Source: Carposina sasakii
Lineage: Eukaryota; Arthropoda; Insecta; Lepidoptera; Carposinidae
Direction: 5' to 3'
DNA length: 64,000 bases
Assembly (NCBI GenBank): GCA_014607495.2
Contig: CP053155.1
Span: 5,642,001-5,706,000 of the forward strand
The notes under the pieces were generated by a model. That model did not search any database. It was not told the DNA's origin and saw nothing but the letters and a program-made list of their open reading frames with translations. Shown here piece by piece: positions 59,527 through 64,000 of the stretch. Positions within the stretch are counted from its first letter, which is position 1; each line of letters begins with the position of its first letter. The translations under genes and the position numbers were made by a program.

Positions 59527-62500
59527 ATGGATAGCGATAGTGACGATAAAGATGTAGCTCCTACCAGGTATTACTTTCCTTCATTCCTGACCATATTTTT
59601 ACAAATAACCTAACTATCCTTTATACAAGTTCTTTATACTAGGGGTTCCCAATTTTTTTTTTTGCCTAGGAACCCTAATCGATTATACTTTTGCTAACGG
59701 AACTTTGATAACTACTTCGGTGCGCGCGAACAACCTTGGTCACGGAACGTGTGATAATATTTTTTACGGAGTCCTTGTGGCCCTTTCACGGAACCCCAGG
59801 GTTCCGCGGACCACCTTTCGGGAACCGCTGCTTTATACATTCATGATCTATACGTAGAACAGTCACTCACTATCCAATCTCAATATAGGTAGTAAAGTTT
59901 ATTTAAATTTGTTTATCTATATTCTCGTGAATAGGGCAGGGTTAGGTTCTTCTTAACAATAAACTATATAGGAACTTGTCATTGATTATTTATATCTGCC
60001 CCTAAATAATATACTAAATGTGACTGTACCATTCTAGCTATCCCATTTTGGAAACTACAGTGTGTACATGGTGTGTAATAAATAATTGCATTGTAAAAAT
60101 TTAAAAATTGGTAAACAGATAAAACAATATGTGTACACTTTTATTAACATTACCATTATTAAACCACAGGGTTCGGAGTGATAATTATCATTGATAATTA
60201 TCACGATATTTATCTTGATAAATATACCTACCTTGATAATTATCTTTGATAATTATAAATATCAGAAACTGAAATAATCTAAGTTTATTTACGTATCCAA
60301 AGGTGCTAGACATTAGAAAAACATTTGACTGACAGAGAAGTGTGAATTTCTTTTCTTTACGTACCTTCATACTTTTATTATATACAGGATGATTTTTGGT
60401 CGTCAACGTTCCCGAAAACTACGGAATCTCCTCATCATCACGATCATTTTTCTCCATGGATGCATACCTGGGAAGTGTCTGGTTTCCAAAATATTAGGGT
60501 CCAAAGTTGAGTAAATAGACTGCGTTTTTCTGCATAAATGCACATAGACGCGCGTAGTAGGATTTTTTCACGAAAAATAATTAATATCTGTCTATAAAAA
60601 AACTAACATATACACTAGACACTAAAAATTTCGCACGATCAAGGAATTTAAAAAAAAAATCTTTTTCCCAGCATTTTTTTTGGCATAAACTTACTTTATT
60701 TCATGTATAGAGTACGTACCCTTCGTTAAAGGTGGCCACAAAAAAACACCCTGTATATATATTATTATATATATATATACATATATATCGAGAAGAGAAG
60801 CAGCTGTAGTATTATTATTAATTTTTTTTCACTCCCAGAGAGCATAGAAGAAATATACTTTTGTTCAGACTCCATAAAGGCAAACTTGAACTAAATTGTA
60901 TATTTCTCACATTTTTCTTTGCTGTTTATTTAATAATGGCGAAAAACTGAGACCCTCATTGTAATAAATACAATTTCATTGAAATAAAGAAAATTTTAGA
61001 AAGTTAAGTGTGAAATCAGCTAGGATAATTATCAAGATAATTATTAAAAAAATATTTATCTTGATAATTTCGAACCATGTTAAACCATTATTAACATTAT
61101 TAAACTTATCTTATTTAAGGTACAGGAGCCCACGATTCACTGAAGATGAAGTCAATATCCTCTTAAATTTGGTTGAAAAGTACAAGACAATAGTTTTTAA
61201 CAAAAATACAAATGCAAAAGCTAATCATGTGAAAGAAGCTATCTGGTTAAAAATAGCTGAAACATTTAATAGCTATGAAACAAACTCTGTCAGACATAGT
61301 GATTGCTTGAAAACAAAACTAGGCTCACTAAGGAAGATTGCCCGTAAAGTTTCAAACAATGTCATGGAGATGCCCAGTGATGAATTGCCTGACACTATTT
61401 TAAAAGTCATGAATTGGAACAGAGAATTTGACAATTTGAACACTGAAATTGTACTGCCTGCAGAGCTAAAATGTCTTACAGGTAGGATAAATATTATTTT
61501 TGTTAACTAGTATCTCTCTTGTAGTATATTGTTAATAACAAATTTATTGGGTTTCAGCAATACCCAAGGAAAATGAGTGCAAGCCAGAGAAACACAAAGC
61601 TGATGACAATATTTATGTTTCTTCGGGTAAGTTTTAACCTACATGCTTGCTAGAGAGACCTGCCTTATTAGTAGGGTCACCAGAACTGCACAGACACATT
61701 TAGCAAAACTCACTATGCTAAGTGTAGCTGTGGAATGTCTCTAATAATACAGCACTTATTGTATAACTTACCTCTCTATAACTTAAGCAATCAATAAGAA
61801 AGAATTGACTGAAATTATGGAGCACATATACCAAAAAATTCCAAAGTTTACACAGACAAAGTCATAGGCAACCACTAGTTACATACATACATACATATAA
61901 TCACGCCTTTATCCGTTACCGGGTAGTCAGAGCACCAAGGGCCAATAGAACCACATGGTGCCACTTCTGACCAATTTTGAGGGTATAGTTGAGATGTACA
62001 AGTTCGGTGAGTACCTAGTCCCCACTAGTTATGACAAAAAAATCGTTGCTGCCTATGATGCTTATTATATTTCCTTATTATGTTTCAGATGAAGACGATA
62101 TGGTGCCAAAAAGGAGGTACATACATATTTACAATTTTTTTTACTATTACATAATGTGTTCAAATACCTACTATGTACATATAATACAATAATTCAAATA
62201 TCAACGAATTTTATCAGGGGATAGATCTCTCATATCTTCATGGGTTGTAAATTAATAATAACAGTGTAAAATGTGTTCACCACCTAATTTTTTGCAGTAA
62301 AGTTCACCGATCGATGAATTTCACCCCAAAGGAGTGCAGTTATCTGATACAATGTGTGCGCAAAGAGAAGAAAAACATTTTTTCCAAATGTTCCTCTAGT
62401 AAATCTCTCTGGCTCAAGAATCGTGCTTGGATGAGAGTAAGATACTTATGCATGATTATAGGGAACACGAAAAATACATGTAGAATCATAAAATTTAATA

Positions 62501-63813
62501 CCGCAATGTACATAACGCCAACTTGGGTGAAAATCTCGGAATATGCGTATTAATAAAACAGAAAACAAACCGTACAAAAATTATGCAGCACACTTTCTTT
62601 AAAAAATTCTCCGTTAACATGTACGAGTTTTTCATTCTAAAACGTCGATAAGCGAGCTTATCTCTAAGGGTCGATTCATATCTGACGGAGGATGCGTCGC
62701 GTATTTGTCGGTTGCGTAACGTCAGAACAGGCAAATATGTGACAAAACATTCGAACGTTCACACTCAACCGATGATGCGTTAGTGCGTTTGCATGTACCT
62801 GGAGATACGCTCGACGCATCTTCCGTCAGATATGAACCGACCCTAACAGGACTAAAATGTGAGCCAGTAAGAGAGTCGTCTACCAAAAATCAAGTCATGT
62901 TAATTTTTTATAGTAGCACCAAGGAAAAGCTGCCAATGTAAAATTCTAGAAGATTTAGCAGATCATAGAATAATAAGCATATCTTGTATTATCCATAGTC
63001 CAGTATTTTTATTTTTAGGTGGCACATGCCTTCAACAAACTCAGTCCATACAAGCGATCGACGAAAGTTCTTCGCACTAAGTTTAACAATATGAAGAAAA
63101 TTACCAAAGCGGTCGACAGTAATGATAATTCAATGGAAGATAAACTGCTAGACGGTGAACATAAGGTAAATCAACTAAGATTGCGTAGCTACCCATATAC
63201 CTACCCATTTCCGGAAAAGGTGTGATTTTTATGTATTACCCATAACTTGGCATCAAAACACATAAAAAAAAGGGTCATGGATGTTTCTATATTAATCTAC
63301 CTATGTATTTATATACCGTTGCTTAGTACCCACGACACAAGACCTTGGGGATCTTAGTGTGGGACTAAGTTAATGTGTTGTGAAGTGTGTAAAAAAAAAC
63401 CTCGAAGTGCCTGGCTGGATTCGATACCACGTTTGGCGTTAACTCGGCCAGATATAAAAGTACGGCGACAAGTTGCCAGCTAATCGCCTCTTACGACATG
63501 TACAGAACGGAATGCAGCTAATGTATTCTAAAGAAACCTTAGCACACGATTTTTTCACTAAAAGATACACCTCTAAACTTCATCTGCCCTTATCCCATTC
63601 TTTCGAAACTCATATTGCCAAGGATTTGGCATTAGTTTTACACATCTAAACTTAAATATTTGCAGAGAATCAAAACAGAACCCCCGTTTGACTATGAGTC
63701 AGAAGTGGACGGCGAGTTAGCTTCAGACGATGACGTGGCCGCAACCCCCCCAAATGACCCACCATTCGCGCCGGACCCGCTTAGTACGGTGCTTAGTGGC
63801 GATTCGGGAATGG
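59527..63813 (+). CDS. Protein with two Myb/SANT-like DNA-binding domains (3' part outside window)
   Basis: Seven exons with consistent phases: 59527-59567, 61120-61481, 61558-61626, 62089-62116, 62298-62436, 63019-63165, 63666-63813; all introns GT-AG. This gives 311 residues and continues beyond the window. After an acidic start (MDSDSDDKDVAPTR) domain A (about 18-95) reads RFTEDEVNILLNLVEKYKTI, then WLKIAETFNS and LKTKLGSLRKIARK. Domain B (about 173-250, split between exons 5 and 6) reads MNFTPKECSYLIQCVRKEKK, then AWMRVAHAFNKLSPYKRSTK and LRTKFNNMKKITK. Both fit the Myb/SANT-like (zeste/Apontic-type, Myb_DNA-bind_5) fold. Exon 7 has RIKTEPPFDYE, a SUMO-type psi-K-x-E site, in an acidic region. 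Likely a nuclear DNA-binding regulator; target unknown. Introns carry many transposons. An upstream leader exon is probable. Confidence 0.85.
59640..59830. mobile_element. hAT-type MITE in intron 1, 8-bp TSD
   Basis: Starts TAGGGGTTCCCAATT, ends TTTCGGGAACCGCTG. The duplication CTTTATAC is exact at 59632-59639 and 59831-59838. Confidence 0.9.
60167..61079. mobile_element. hAT element in intron 1 with 8-bp TSD
   Basis: Starts CAGGGTTCGGAGTGATAATT and ends GATAATTTCGAACCATG. TTAAACCA is duplicated exactly at 60159-60166 and 61080-61087. GATAATTATC-type palindromes recur near both ends. It is interrupted by the MITE at 60385-60753. No transposase remains. The right edge is only about 40 bp from the exon 2 acceptor. 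Confidence 0.92.
60385..60753 (+). mobile_element. TA-flanked MITE 'CAGGATG', copy 3 (inside hAT)
   Basis: CAGGATGATTTTTGGTCGTC to AAAAAAACACCCTG, TA on both sides. Best-preserved copy of the family. Confidence 0.93.
61880..62015 (+). repeat. Interspersed repeat in intron 3
   Basis: Second copy of the ATAATCACGCCTTTATCC family described at 13735, again following a (CATA)n run. Confidence 0.7.
62668..62843. mobile_element. Harbinger-like MITE with TAA duplication, intron 5
   Basis: Left arm GGGTCGATTCATATCTGACG, right arm CGTCAGATATGAACCGACCC followed by T; arms match for about 35 bp. TAA flanks both ends. Complete version of the copy at 5370. Confidence 0.85.
63265..63395 (+). mobile_element. 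5'-truncated SINE in intron 6
   Basis: GTCATGGATGTTTCTATATT, CCGTTGCTTAGTACCCACGA and CACAAGACCTTGGGGATCTT match the SINE body split at 47.8-48.4 kb. The tRNA-like head is missing. Confidence 0.8.
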
Positions 63814-63837
63814 GTAAACATTCGTTTATATACTTCA

Positions 63838-63978
63838 GAATTGTACAATATTCGCGTTGAAATATCAAAATTCCTTTGAGGTTCGTTTTACGTAACACGA
63901 ATTTGCCAAGCAACAAGCGAATTTTGTACAATTTTCGGTATCGCTTTGCTTTTGCTAGATAGATGAAAGGGTGCGGGT
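63838..63978 (-). mobile_element. Truncated palindromic MITE in the last intron
   Basis: Reverse-oriented relative of 36819-37007 (GTACAATTTTCGGTATCGCT, TTTGCTTTTGCTAG). The outer left arm is missing. It begins about 25 bp past the donor of exon 7. Confidence 0.7.
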
Positions 63979-64000
63979 CTTTGTGGCTGTTCCTTCCCAA

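Noticed and set aside
63692..64000. 102-codon minus-strand frame at the window end
   Set aside because: Antisense to exon 7 of the Myb/SANT-like gene and to an intronic MITE.

Overview
The window is animal nuclear DNA, most likely from a moth or butterfly (Lepidoptera). Signs of this are long AT-rich spacers, spliced genes with GT-AG introns, abundant TACC/GGTA-type short repeats, a tRNA-derived SINE of the type I associate with lepidopterans, and many TIR elements, Helitrons and LINE 3' ends. I see no operons, CRISPR arrays, rRNA genes or functional tRNA genes. Family names rest on motifs recognised by eye; no database was searched.

Layout. From 1 to about 26 kb I find no credible gene. The stretch holds dated insertions (hAT-type MITEs with 8-bp target duplications, TA-flanked and Harbinger-like MITEs, Helitron pieces, LINE 3' ends) and one puzzling patch of decayed coding-like sequence (22.7-24.7 kb). 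An orphan coiled-coil gene lies at 26.7-27.4 kb (+), next to a LINE reverse-transcriptase tail. A BTB/POZ-BACK gene occupies 31.1-32.3 kb (-). From 33 to 52 kb the DNA is repeat-dominated. It includes Helitrons inserted into one recurring AT-rich repeat, a 30-bp minisatellite, a CpG-rich promoter-like island near 46.6 kb, and a nested transposon stack at 47.8-50.2 kb.

The right end is the gene-rich part. A TSSC4-like gene (53.3-53.9 kb, +) converges on a three-exon Naa10 N-alpha-acetyltransferase gene (54.8-55.9 kb, -). About 150 bp upstream of the Naa10 start exon lies an exon of the opposite strand (56.0-56.1 kb, +). Beyond that is a multi-exon gene with two Myb/SANT-like domains (59.5 kb to beyond 63.8 kb, +). 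Its introns contain at least seven identifiable insertions, including a hAT element with a perfect 8-bp duplication that itself contains a TA-flanked MITE.

The genes do not form a pathway. TSSC4 (U5 snRNP assembly in other animals) and Naa10 (co-translational N-terminal acetylation) are housekeeping functions. The BTB-BACK protein is a likely Cullin-3 adaptor, and the tandem Myb/SANT protein a likely DNA-binding regulator. The most interesting material is transposon biology: a CACTG-ended element carrying a decayed orphan arthropod protein, an element with 16-bp subterminal repeats, a cluster of TATCGATA (DRE-type) sites inside a hAT-like insertion, and filled/empty-site pairs that fix element boundaries.
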